From an uncultured Anderseniella sp. (GTDB lineage: Bacteria; Pseudomonadota; Alphaproteobacteria; Rhizobiales; Aestuariivirgaceae), in assembly GCA_947488295.1 (NCBI GenBank), contig CANKYU010000004.1, positions 558,001 to 622,000 on the forward strand: 64,000 nt of DNA, in the 5' to 3' direction. A program made the position numbers and the translations under genes. Shown in pieces: positions 1 through 7,722 of the stretch. The notes under the pieces were generated by a model. That model was not told the DNA's origin, did no database searches, and saw nothing but the letters and a program-made list of their open reading frames with translations. Position 1 is the stretch's first letter. Each line of letters opens with the position of its first letter.

Positions 1-346
1 GACCAGCAAAAGCGCAAAAAGACCAAGCACTTCCTGCATCCAGTTGGATTGGGAGAAACGCGCCACATGCCCTGCCATCCCTTCCATCAGGATTCCTGAA
101 AGACGATGGACAGCAGCATGAGCCGGAACACATCGGTCGGTGCAGTCGCCGACGACACCGTGTCGAACGAAAGCACGACATTCATGATCGGCATCCACAT
201 TGACTCGGAGAATACCGTGCGTTTGGAGCGGTTATCGCCATTTTCACCATGCAGATCGTGCTCCACAAGCATGTGGAAAATTTCATTCAACGCCGTGTAG
301 ATCAGGAAAACACCGCCCAAAAGGGTAACGAACAGACGAAGTCGGT
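1..346 (-). pseudogene. TerC-family membrane protein remnant, 5'-truncated and frameshifted
   Basis: Reading leftwards, a frame starting just past the stop of the RNase gene gives a typical mid-protein TerC stretch: LLGGVFLIYTALNEIFHML, then MNVVLSFDTV and TDVF, the conserved metal/tellurite-associated membrane region. This frame stops at about position 94. A second frame then continues without stops to the window edge with SGILMEGMAGHVARF and EVLGLFALLLV, which is the normal continuation of the same family. One missing base near 98-104 explains the break. The family N-terminus (roughly the first 100 residues, with its first helices) is absent and no start codon fits. It is therefore a decayed copy or, for the frameshift alone, possibly a sequencing error. 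The missing 5' end cannot be explained that way. Confidence 0.75.
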
Positions 347-1090
347 CTACTGAAGGCCAACTGGATCGACAACACCTGACGGGCAGCCCGCCTGTGTCGG
401 CGGTGCCGCCGCGATCAGATCGGCCATGTTGCTGGCAGGTGACACTGTGCCGGACAGCCCGATGGTCAGTTCGACAATCAGGCGCCTGCCCTGATCGTTT
501 TTACACGCAATGCGCACCCGGTCGCCCGCGCCGGGCCCAAAGCTCTTGTCAAAAGCTGCACGAATTTGGTCACCGCTGAGCTCATCGCCAATTCGCGAGG
601 CGAACAGGTTTTGAACTTCTGACCCATTGAGCTGGTCCATGAGATGCAATGAATCGGTAAAATACTCATCCGCATCCACCCCGTCATAGCAGGTGCCGTG
701 CTTGACCCATTCATGCTTGTGCAGGCCTGACCGGGTACCGGGCATGACCTGCTGCAACCGGCGCCAGGTGGCCTGGTCGAGCCTGTCCCAGGTCAGATCA
801 TGCCAGCGCCGCTTCTTGTCCTTGCGGATATCGGCTTCAGACACACCGCAATAGGCCTTGCTGCGCGGTTGCGGCCAGAGCCCGTGCAGCGTGAAGTGTG
901 ATGCATCGAACCGCTTCGGGTTCTGTGATCGGCACTCCGGCAACCGCGAGCGGCCTTCGCAAAACGCCGGCTGCCAACTGACCGCCAGCACATACTGCGC
1001 CGGTCCGGCCGCCAGTTGCCGGTAGCCAAGCAGCCCGGCACCAATCACCAGCATCGCCAGAACAAAGGTCCTGGAGCCGGCGGACAGCAT
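347..1090 (-). CDS. RNase T2 family ribonuclease, secreted or membrane-anchored
   Basis: 247 residues. It begins with a hydrophobic segment at about residues 8-23, a signal peptide or anchor, so the enzyme should act in the periplasm. Both active-site blocks of the RNase T2 family are present: CAS1 FTLHGLWP (66-73, His69) and CAS2 KHEWVKHGTC (125-134, His126, Glu127, His131). Cysteines flank both blocks, as expected for the disulfides of this fold. The family cleaves RNA through 2',3'-cyclic phosphates, often for nutrient scavenging. The gene lies 3 bases after the methyltransferase stop, so the two are probably co-transcribed. Its stop codon abuts a truncated terC remnant, suggesting a deletion joined the two. 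Confidence 0.9.
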   Translation of the reverse strand: MLSAGSRTFVLAMLVIGAGLLGYRQLAAGPAQYVLAVSWQPAFCEGRSRLPECRSQNPKRFDASHFTLHGLWPQPRSKAYCGVSEADIRKDKKRRWHDLTWDRLDQATWRRLQQVMPGTRSGLHKHEWVKHGTCYDGVDADEYFTDSLHLMDQLNGSEVQNLFASRIGDELSGDQIRAAFDKSFGPGAGDRVRIACKNDQGRRLIVELTIGLSGTVSPASNMADLIAAAPPTQAGCPSGVVDPVGLQ

Positions 1091-1093
1091 GGG

Positions 1094-1765
1094 TCAGGCT
1101 GCCTTGCGGGCAACGAAAACCGCCCAGAAATAATTGCGGTAAACCACGTCGACCTGAGCAAAGCCCGCACGCTGCAACCATAACACCTGATCATCCAGGT
1201 CAGCATTGATGTCCATGGCCTCCATACGGGCCATGCCGTCTGCAAGATCCTGTTCCAGCGCGCCGGCAGCCAGCGCGTCCTTCCGCCACAATCGCATGTG
1301 AATGTCCTGCACAGCCTGTGAACATGCCTGCACCTGATCGATGTTGACGAAAATCCCGCCGGGTTTCAGGGCAGCACATACATTGGCAAACACCTCGCGT
1401 TTTGCTTCATGCGGCAGATGGTGAATGACAAATGACGAGATAATCCGGTCCCACCCGCTGCCGAATTCTCCGGTGACAATATCCAGCTCGCGAAACGAAA
1501 ACCGGGGGTCTGCGGCAAATCTTTCGCGCGCCTGCTCCAGCATTGGAACTGACAGGTCAGACAGTTCCACCCGGCAGTCGGGATGGGCGTTCACCACCTC
1601 CTGCGAAAATCCGCCGGTACCGGCTCCCAGATCCAGCACCTGCGGGCCCTGCACCCCGTCAAGCTGAAGCGCCTCGACCGCTGCGCCGTAAAGATCGTCA
1701 TAGTCCGGTATCAGCGCATGGCGCGACCGGTCATAGGTGGCTGCAGCTTTGTCAAATCCTGGCAT
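1094..1765 (-). CDS. Class I SAM-dependent methyltransferase
   Basis: 223 residues. The SAM-binding motif I is VLDLGAGTGG (43-52), followed by an acidic residue at the end of the second strand (VELSDLS) and a motif with IISSFVIHHL and LKPGGIFV, the usual layout of UbiE/Tam-like small-molecule methyltransferases. The substrate cannot be told from sequence. A good ribosome site (GAGGA, about 7 bases upstream) supports the start. It is the first gene of a probable two-gene unit with the RNase T2 gene and is divergent from the nitroreductase operon, with which it shares about 130 bp of intergenic DNA. Confidence 0.88.
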   Translation of the reverse strand: MPGFDKAAATYDRSRHALIPDYDDLYGAAVEALQLDGVQGPQVLDLGAGTGGFSQEVVNAHPDCRVELSDLSVPMLEQARERFAADPRFSFRELDIVTGEFGSGWDRIISSFVIHHLPHEAKREVFANVCAALKPGGIFVNIDQVQACSQAVQDIHMRLWRKDALAAGALEQDLADGMARMEAMDINADLDDQVLWLQRAGFAQVDVVYRNYFWAVFVARKAA

Positions 1766-1837
1766 GTTGAGTCCTCACGGCTTGGCTTACCTGTTCTACC
1801 CCCGACCAGCCTCACGTTTCCACCCTCAACATCACAT

Positions 1838-1879
1838 TTGCATTTAATGCGATATCGTACTATATAGTTCGATATCGCA
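1838..1879 (+). promoter_or_regulatory. Promoter with overlapping 32-bp near-perfect palindromic operator
   Basis: Arms TGCGATATCG (1848-1857) and CGATATCGCA (1870-1879) are exact inverted repeats. The spacer contains a second perfect palindrome, ACTATATAGT (1859-1868). Only one base pair breaks symmetry over the 32 bases. A -35-like TTGCAT (1838-1843) and -10-like TATATA (1861-1866) are 17 bp apart, so a bound dimer would cover the -10 region. The MarR gene two genes downstream is the natural candidate ligand (inference). The same site could also affect the divergent methyltransferase gene. Confidence 0.75.
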
Positions 1880-1899
1880 CTTATTTGAAAGGTAATGCC

Positions 1900-3006
1900 A
1901 TGAAAATCTCCCGACGCAACGCAATCAGTCTGATCGGTGGCGGCGCAGTGCTTGCCGCAACTGCAGCAACAGCCGGTTTTGTGACAACCCGCACCCCACA
2001 CTCAGCCCTGAAGCCATGGAAGACGGCTGGCAGTTATTCGGAGCCGAGGAAGTTTGCCTTGTCTTACGCCATACTGGCGCCCAATCCCCACAATCGGCAG
2101 CCATGGATTGTCGATCTGAGAGAGGATGGAAAAGTCATCCTGCTGCGTGATGAGCAGCGTGATCTGCCGATGACCGACCCCCACAACCGGCAGATCGTCA
2201 TTGGACTGGGCTGTTTCCTGGAACTGATGAAAATTGCCGCGGCACAGCGGGGCTTTGCTGTTGACCATGACCTTTTCCCGCAGGGCGAAAGTGGCCCGGT
2301 GTCTGTTTCAACCTTCAGAGCCGGAGCACAACCCGATCCCCTGTTTGCAGAAGTTATGAAACGGCGATCCTGCAAAGAGGCATTCGAAGACAGGCCGGTC
2401 CCTGCCGGTCTGGCCAATGATCTGGCTGACTTCGCAACGATCATTGATCAACCGGAGCCTGTGGCGGCACTTCGCAAATTGACCTGGGATGCGTGGATGG
2501 TCGAGGCCATGACCCCGCACACGATGCGGGAGAGCGTAGACCTGATGCGCTTCGGCAAGGCCGAGATCAACGCCAATCCCGACGGCATTGATTTAGGCGG
2601 ACCGTTTCTCGAAGCCTTGATGCTGGCAGGCCAGCTCACCCGCGAAGATCAGTTGGATCCATCTTCCAATGGCTTCAGGCAGGGCGTCGAGATATACCGT
2701 GACATGTTGGCGGCAACGCCTGCCTACGCCGTTGTTACCAGCGCGGCCAACACACGTGCCGATCAGATCGATGCCGGACGCAGATGGCTCAGGCTCAACC
2801 TCATGACCACCCGCCTCGGCCTGGCGCTGCACCCAGTCAGCCAGGCACTGCAGGAATACCCTGAAATGGCAGCACACTATAAGTCGGCTCACGATATGCT
2901 GGCCCAGCCCGGTCACACCGTGCAAATGCTGGGTCGACTTGGTTTTGGCCCACAGGTACAAGAAACACCCCGGTGGCCACTTGAGACCCGTATAACGCAT
3001 GGATGA
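1900..3006 (+). CDS. Tat-exported nitroreductase-like (Acg-type) flavoprotein
   Basis: 368 residues from the ATG at 1900, chosen because AAAGG lies 7 bases upstream; the upstream TTG at 1885 has no ribosome site. The N-terminus carries a twin-arginine signal (SRRNAI, residues 4-9) followed by an Ala-rich hydrophobic stretch, so the folded flavoprotein is probably exported. The block APNPHNRQPW (60-69) resembles the flavin-contacting motif of Acg/nitroreductase-like proteins, in which two half-domains form one FMN site. The substrate is unknown; quinones or nitroaromatics are typical of the wider family. The stop overlaps the MarR start by 8 bases, and a LysE exporter follows, suggesting a stress or detoxification operon controlled by its own MarR protein. 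Confidence 0.8.
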   Translation: MKISRRNAISLIGGGAVLAATAATAGFVTTRTPHSALKPWKTAGSYSEPRKFALSYAILAPNPHNRQPWIVDLREDGKVILLRDEQRDLPMTDPHNRQIVIGLGCFLELMKIAAAQRGFAVDHDLFPQGESGPVSVSTFRAGAQPDPLFAEVMKRRSCKEAFEDRPVPAGLANDLADFATIIDQPEPVAALRKLTWDAWMVEAMTPHTMRESVDLMRFGKAEINANPDGIDLGGPFLEALMLAGQLTREDQLDPSSNGFRQGVEIYRDMLAATPAYAVVTSAANTRADQIDAGRRWLRLNLMTTRLGLALHPVSQALQEYPEMAAHYKSAHDMLAQPGHTVQMLGRLGFGPQVQETPRWPLETRITHG

Positions 3007-3454
3007 CAAGACCAGATCGACGTATTTCACCTTCTTCAACGAGATCGGCATCATCGGCCAGCTCAGCCGCGCAATTCTGGAAAGCCGCCTGCCTGACGGC
3101 ATGCTGATCTCGCATTTCTCCGTGCTCAATCACCTGATCCGCGTACAGGACGGGCGCACGCCGCAGGACATTTCCAGAGCATTTCAGGTCCCGAAGACGT
3201 CCATGACCCATACGCTTGCCGTACTGGAAAAACACAACCTCGTGGAGATGAAGCCCAATCCCCGGGACGGGCGCAGCAAAAATGTGTGGATTACCGCAAA
3301 AGGCCGGGAGTTTCGAGATCAGGCCATTGGCGGTATGGACCCGGATATAGAGCGGCTGTCCGGCCTGCTGGCAGGCATTGATGTTGCAGCCCTGAGTGAG
3401 CAGCTTGCGGGCATTCGCAAAATCATGGATGCTTCGCGCGATGAGGCAGAGTGA
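2999..3454 (+). CDS. MarR family transcriptional regulator
   Basis: 151 residues with a central winged helix (about 52-100): DISRAFQVPKTSMTHTLAVL is the helix-turn-helix and NPRDGRSKNVWIT is the basic wing hairpin with the usual DxR motif. Flanking helices would form the dimer interface. The start overlaps the end of the nitroreductase gene by 8 bases, so translation is likely coupled. MarR proteins commonly bind palindromes in the promoter of their own operon and release on binding phenolic or oxidant ligands. The 32-bp palindrome at 1848-1879 fits that role, though this is inference. Confidence 0.9.
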   Translation: MDDKTRSTYFTFFNEIGIIGQLSRAILESRLPDGMLISHFSVLNHLIRVQDGRTPQDISRAFQVPKTSMTHTLAVLEKHNLVEMKPNPRDGRSKNVWITAKGREFRDQAIGGMDPDIERLSGLLAGIDVAALSEQLAGIRKIMDASRDEAE

Positions 3455-3475
3455 TTTCCTGAAGACCGGGTAGAC

Positions 3476-4096
3476 ATGGAATTTCTGATCCCCCTGATAA
3501 CCCTGTGGGCTGCACAGCTGCTCGCCGCCATAAGCCCGGGCCAATCCTTCGTGCTGATCTCCAAGCTTGCCCTGTCGAACCCGCGTCCTGTCGCACTGGC
3601 TGCCGTCATGGGCCTCGGTGCAGGTACCATCATCTGGTCCACCGCTGCCATCGCCGGTCTCGCCATCGTGCTTGAGCACGCTGCATGGGCCTACACCGCC
3701 TTCAAGGTCGCCGGTGGCGTCTACCTGCTGTTTCTGGCCATCATGCTGTGGCGGCACGCCGGCGATCCGGTTGAACTGGACCCGGCCAAACAGAAAAAGG
3801 TGCGGCCGTGGCCTGCCTTCATGCTCGGTCTTGCCACGCAACTGGCCAATCCCAAGGTGATTGTATTTTTCGGCTCGATTTTCGTGGCATTGCTGCCGGC
3901 TCACTCACCTTTATGGGTGTATGTGGCTGCGGTCATCATCGTGTTCGGCAACGAGGTCGGATGGTATGCCGTCGTCGCCGCGCTGTTTTCCGTGCGCAGG
4001 TCCCGCAATGCCTATATCGCGGCCAAGACCTGGATCGACCGGGCCATGGGCGGCTTCCTCGGTCTGATCGGTGCACGTCTGATTGTGGATGCCTAG
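3476..4096 (+). CDS. LysE/RhtB family exporter
   Basis: 206 residues, almost entirely hydrophobic, with about six membrane segments and the family N-terminal pattern (AAISPGQSFVLISKLAL, the PGP/PGQ motif near residue 20). LysE proteins export amino acids or related small metabolites across the inner membrane. It lies 21 bases after the MarR gene in the same operon as the Tat-exported nitroreductase, so it may remove a metabolite sensed by MarR. The substrate is not deducible. It ends at a GC drop that marks the start of a compositionally different gene. Confidence 0.88.
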   Translation: MEFLIPLITLWAAQLLAAISPGQSFVLISKLALSNPRPVALAAVMGLGAGTIIWSTAAIAGLAIVLEHAAWAYTAFKVAGGVYLLFLAIMLWRHAGDPVELDPAKQKKVRPWPAFMLGLATQLANPKVIVFFGSIFVALLPAHSPLWVYVAAVIIVFGNEVGWYAVVAALFSVRRSRNAYIAAKTWIDRAMGGFLGLIGARLIVDA

Positions 4097-4151
4097 TCAA
4101 CAGTCCAAATTCATGCCAATATTACCCTAGGGCAACTATGGGGGCTGGCAA

Positions 4152-4616
4152 ATGGCAAACAGCAATAAATCCACCAACTACGCGGACACAATGTTAAGAG
4201 ATACGGCGCGGACCGTTTATGAGGTGGAGACTACAACGTCTCAGCATTATGAGAAAATGCGAAGTTTGCTAACCCAGTTTAATCTTCTGGCAACTGGCGC
4301 TTTGTCCGGCCTGGCAGGTGTAAAAGTATCATACTCGCAGTGGGCCTTGATAATGCTGTTTTTTCTTTGCTTAGCGATGGGGCTGTTTGCCTGGCAAGTT
4401 AGCAAGGTCCATGCCTATCATTGGCACTTGGCTTCAAAAATGAGGCGTATCTTGTTGAGGGCAACACCTAAGGCAATGGAAAAATACGAGTATGTTAACA
4501 CGGAGTATAATCCCGATATTCTCGGGATGAACACTGATCATTTCTGGATATTTGCAAATATACTGATTCCGTTAGCTGGTGCGACCGCATTGTCCGCTCG
4601 TATTCTTTTGCCATGA
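4152..4616 (+). CDS. Small membrane protein of unknown family, low GC
   Basis: 154 residues, not recognised. Predicted membrane segments lie at about 42-57, 64-83 and 131-152, with a polar, charged loop (HWHLASKMRRILLRATPKAMEK) between the second and third. GGGGG stands about 8 bases before the ATG. Base composition is unlike its neighbours: I count 48% GC over 4201-4260 and 40% over 4321-4380, against 67% over 3661-3720 in the preceding gene, which points to recent acquisition. Its stop abuts the stop of the convergent desaturase gene with no intervening base. The layout of short cytoplasmic N-terminus plus helices recalls small effector or immunity membrane proteins, but nothing here proves such a role. 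Confidence 0.7.
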   Translation: MANSNKSTNYADTMLRDTARTVYEVETTTSQHYEKMRSLLTQFNLLATGALSGLAGVKVSYSQWALIMLFFLCLAMGLFAWQVSKVHAYHWHLASKMRRILLRATPKAMEKYEYVNTEYNPDILGMNTDHFWIFANILIPLAGATALSARILLP

Positions 4617-5507
4617 TCATAGCAGCGCTTTTGTATAGACCCTGTTGAACCGCGCATAGCCGTCCTCGGTTTCCAGCAGATGCTCGCGCGTCCTGGCGTG
4701 AAATGCCGGAAGCCTGTGATACGGCACTGCCGGATAGGCGTGATGTTCGGCATGATACGGCATGTTCCAGGCCAGCCAGCGCACGAACCGGTTGGTGAAT
4801 GTCGTGCGGGTGTTCTCGAACATGTTGGCCACGAACGCACAGCGTCCGTGCTCTGCCAGCAGGTACAACCGTAAAAACGGCTGGCCCAGCAGCAGTGGCA
4901 CAATCCATGTCCACAGCAACACCGTCGACCCTGCCCAGACCGAACCGGCAAGCAGAGCGAGGTAAACCGCCACCATGGTCCTCGCCTCACGCATGACCTT
5001 CGCCTTGCCGCGCCCGGGCACGAAATCGTCCCGGTTGGCCCACACCGCATTGCGGATCAATGCCGTTATCTGCCCGCGCCACACGCCAAGTCCGCTGACA
5101 TGAAGAACATACTGACGAATGGTTTCGGGCTTCGGTTCAGCCAGTTCCGGGTCTCTGTCGGGCTCCTGGGTAAACCGGTGATGCGCCAGATGGAAGTACC
5201 GGAACCAGTCGGCCGCCAATATGAGAATGAAGCTGCAGACACGCCCGACCAGCCTGTTCAGCCAGACACTTTGAAATGGTGTGCGATGCACGGTCTCGTG
5301 CAGCAGCGTGAACAGGAACACCTGCAGAATGCCGAGCGGCAGCATCAGCAACGGCCAACCGGGCAGTCCAGCCAGGATCAGCCATACAACCAGCCCCATG
5401 CACACGACATGCTGGAACAGCTTCGACAATCCCGGCCCATCGGACAACGCTGTCAGACTTTTGCGCTCTTCGCCGCTCAGGGTAGCCAGAAAACGTTTGT
5501 GATCCAT
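4617..5507 (-). CDS. Membrane fatty acid desaturase family protein
   Basis: 296 residues with the three histidine clusters of membrane di-iron desaturases/hydroxylases: HETVH (70-74), HLAHH (106-110) and HAEHH (252-256), separated by hydrophobic helices. These ligate the di-iron centre that oxidises acyl or carotenoid-like chains at the inner membrane, using electrons from ferredoxin or cytochrome b5-type donors. The exact substrate (fatty acyl lipid or carotenoid) is not resolved. It lies 25 bases downstream of the hydantoinase stop region on the same strand order but has no evident functional link to it. Confidence 0.85.
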   Translation of the reverse strand: MDHKRFLATLSGEERKSLTALSDGPGLSKLFQHVVCMGLVVWLILAGLPGWPLLMLPLGILQVFLFTLLHETVHRTPFQSVWLNRLVGRVCSFILILAADWFRYFHLAHHRFTQEPDRDPELAEPKPETIRQYVLHVSGLGVWRGQITALIRNAVWANRDDFVPGRGKAKVMREARTMVAVYLALLAGSVWAGSTVLLWTWIVPLLLGQPFLRLYLLAEHGRCAFVANMFENTRTTFTNRFVRWLAWNMPYHAEHHAYPAVPYHRLPAFHARTREHLLETEDGYARFNRVYTKALL

Positions 5508-5532
5508 GGGGATGGTTTTACATCCGAACCGC

Positions 5533-7557
5533 TTACAGTGAAAGCGCCGGCCGGGCCGTTGCCTCGATCTTCACCGTGGCGCGCAGCAGGCCATTGTCAT
5601 CAACGGCATCCGGCAGCAGGAACTTCTCGATGTCTTCGGCAAAGCTGACCTTTCCACCACCCATGGCACTGACCTGCTCTCCAGCGGTTTCGCGGGCCAG
5701 CCGGTTGGCTTCATCCATGGCAGCACCCGCACTTGAGAACTGTGTCACGCTTTGCGGTCCGTGCACCCTGAACACCCCTGCTCCGTTACCGTTGACCTCG
5801 ATCGTTACCGTACGGGCAATCATGCCCGTTGCCGCACCGACCGCGTTGGCCACTTCACACGATTGCGGGAACACCATTTCACATTCAAGCCGCCTGCCGA
5901 CTTCCGGATAGTAGATTTTCACAGGTCCACCGACGGCAACCACCGGCACTTCCGGCGAGATCGACACCCGCGCCAGAGACCGCCTGCCCTGGCCACGGCA
6001 CACCACGTCAATCAATCCGCCGGCATCGCCAGGCTCAATTGCATGATGCCCAAGCGCGGTTTCCAGAACCGCCCGCCCGGTGAGGCGAACGGTTTCTTCC
6101 CACACCCGTTGCGCAACAAGCGTGACAAGTTCATCTGTCGGCGGCTTCTGCAGGACATTGCGCACCAAAAGACGGGCCGCCAGCACAGCCGCCTCGCGTG
6201 ACCAGTTGTCCTGCAGTCCGAGCACATGAGCTGCATCGGACGGGGTAAATCCCGCAAGCTGTACGTGACCTTTGCGCGACAGGGTTTCAAGTGTGCGATG
6301 TGTCCCTGATCCGGCAGCCAGTTTGCGCAATGCAAGTGGCTCTGTCGTGATGTTTTCAAGCAGTTCCTGCTCGCGCTTCGACAACCCGGCAGGTTGGGCA
6401 TCACCTGGCAGGCGACCAAGCGGCAGCATGGCAAACTGTCCCGCCATGGACCCTGACTCGGCATCCGAAATATCATCTTCAAGTTGCCGGATGACACCGG
6501 GATACCTGCTGGCGATGAGCGATACGGGAACTGAACGGCGGGCACCCACAGTTGCGGCACCTTTCAGATCAAAGGCAACTTCACTGTCGCCGCCAAGCCC
6601 GAGTGTGCGTACATCGATGGCCTGAACCATGGTGCGCCATCCGCCGACATCCGCACCTTGTTCATTGACCTGCGGGCGGCCGTTTTCAAGCACCCCCAGA
6701 TCCGTTGTCGTGCCGCCCATGTCGGACAGGATAAAATTACTCAGGCCCGACAAGGTTGCAGCGCCTACCAGACTGGCAGCAGGTCCGGACAGGACGGTTT
6801 CGATGGGACGAAGCGCCACTGATTCAGCCCGCGCCAGCGAACCGTCTCCCTTCGTCATCATCAGGGGCGCATCGATGCCAAACCGTTCCATGGCCTGTTG
6901 CACTGCCTTGATCAGCAGCGAGATACGCGAGATCAGTCGTGCATTGAGGGCTGCCGTCAGTGCCCGTCTGGGTGCGTCCAGGGCGGAAGCCAGCTCTGAA
7001 GACACGGTAACCGGCAAGGACGTCCTGTCGGTAATGAAGTCCCGCGCAGCCAGCTCATGAGCCGGATTGCGGACAGCAAACTGCGAGGCAACTGCAAAGG
7101 CTTCCACGGCAGCCCCGTGTTTCTCGACAACACTGGCAAGCGCGTCAACATCCAGCTTTTCGACCTCGCCGCCATTGTGATTGTGACCACCGGCAATGCT
7201 TTCAACAACCAGTCCCGGAAACGCGGAGTTCAGGCCGGAGCGTTGCACCATGGTTTCGTCGAAGCCGACAAGCACGACGCAGACCGGAGACCCATGACCT
7301 TCAACCACGGCATTGGTGGCAAGAGTCGTGGAAACAGATACCAGCCTGACCCGCGATGCCGCGCCCGCGCTGTCATCTCCCAGGGCGGATAACACCCGTT
7401 CGATGGCTTCACAGACACCGACGGCCAGATCACCGCGTGTGGTCAATGCCTTGGCACTGGCCAGTACCGCATTGGTCGCAGAGTCCATGACCGCTGCATC
7501 CGTGTAGGTACCACCGGTATCCACGCCGATCAGGTAGTTTATTGTCGAGCCCGTCAT
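5533..7557 (-). CDS. Hydantoinase/oxoprolinase family ATPase subunit (HyuA-like)
   Basis: 674 residues from the ATG at 7557, preceded by AGAGGAAACA; longer in-frame starts would put coding over this ribosome site. The N-terminus has the ASKHA-type phosphate loop GVDTGGTYTD (11-20), with TKGDGSL (235-241), SGPAAS (257-262) and DMGGTTTD (279-286), matching N-methylhydantoinase A / 5-oxoprolinase A proteins, which use ATP to open cyclic amides. The partner HyuB subunit is not adjacent, so it may act alone (as in some fused or stand-alone members) or with a distant partner. It is divergent from a mandelate-racemase-like gene across about 165 bp with inverted TTGCT/AGCAA elements. Confidence 0.85.
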   Translation of the reverse strand: MTGSTINYLIGVDTGGTYTDAAVMDSATNAVLASAKALTTRGDLAVGVCEAIERVLSALGDDSAGAASRVRLVSVSTTLATNAVVEGHGSPVCVVLVGFDETMVQRSGLNSAFPGLVVESIAGGHNHNGGEVEKLDVDALASVVEKHGAAVEAFAVASQFAVRNPAHELAARDFITDRTSLPVTVSSELASALDAPRRALTAALNARLISRISLLIKAVQQAMERFGIDAPLMMTKGDGSLARAESVALRPIETVLSGPAASLVGAATLSGLSNFILSDMGGTTTDLGVLENGRPQVNEQGADVGGWRTMVQAIDVRTLGLGGDSEVAFDLKGAATVGARRSVPVSLIASRYPGVIRQLEDDISDAESGSMAGQFAMLPLGRLPGDAQPAGLSKREQELLENITTEPLALRKLAAGSGTHRTLETLSRKGHVQLAGFTPSDAAHVLGLQDNWSREAAVLAARLLVRNVLQKPPTDELVTLVAQRVWEETVRLTGRAVLETALGHHAIEPGDAGGLIDVVCRGQGRRSLARVSISPEVPVVAVGGPVKIYYPEVGRRLECEMVFPQSCEVANAVGAATGMIARTVTIEVNGNGAGVFRVHGPQSVTQFSSAGAAMDEANRLARETAGEQVSAMGGGKVSFAEDIEKFLLPDAVDDNGLLRATVKIEATARPALSL

Positions 7558-7586
7558 TGTTTCCTCTGCCATACGGATTTTCTGGC

Positions 7587-7598
7587 TTGCTAAAGCAA
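7587..7598. promoter_or_regulatory. Inverted repeat between divergent hydantoinase and racemase genes
   Basis: TTGCTAAAGCAA (7587-7598) has perfect 5-bp arms around AA. A looser copy with GCTT and AAGC arms follows at about 7600-7614. It sits 30-57 bases upstream of the hydantoinase start in the divergent intergenic region and could be an operator for both genes. No regulator gene is adjacent, so the assignment is tentative. Confidence 0.35.
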
Positions 7599-7722
7599 TG
7601 CTTGATGTTGAAGCAAAGGTAAAGCGCGCCTGCGACCGGACAGCGGAAAACAACGGCATGTGCTGGTTACAGCAGGGCTGCGATGAGCCATGATCAGCAC
7701 AGCGCATCAGGAACCGAGATTA

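Noticed and set aside
837..1181. Second open frame of 114 residues inside the RNase T2/methyltransferase region
   Set aside because: It is read in another frame through two genes with strong family motifs and shows no motif of its own.
2837..3904. Long 355-residue frame on the minus strand across MarR and LysE
   Set aside because: It has low-complexity, charge-rich sequence with no family features, and the plus strand carries two clear genes with matching ribosome sites.
4097..4151. Possible terminator after the LysE gene
   Set aside because: No stem followed by a T-run could be seen.
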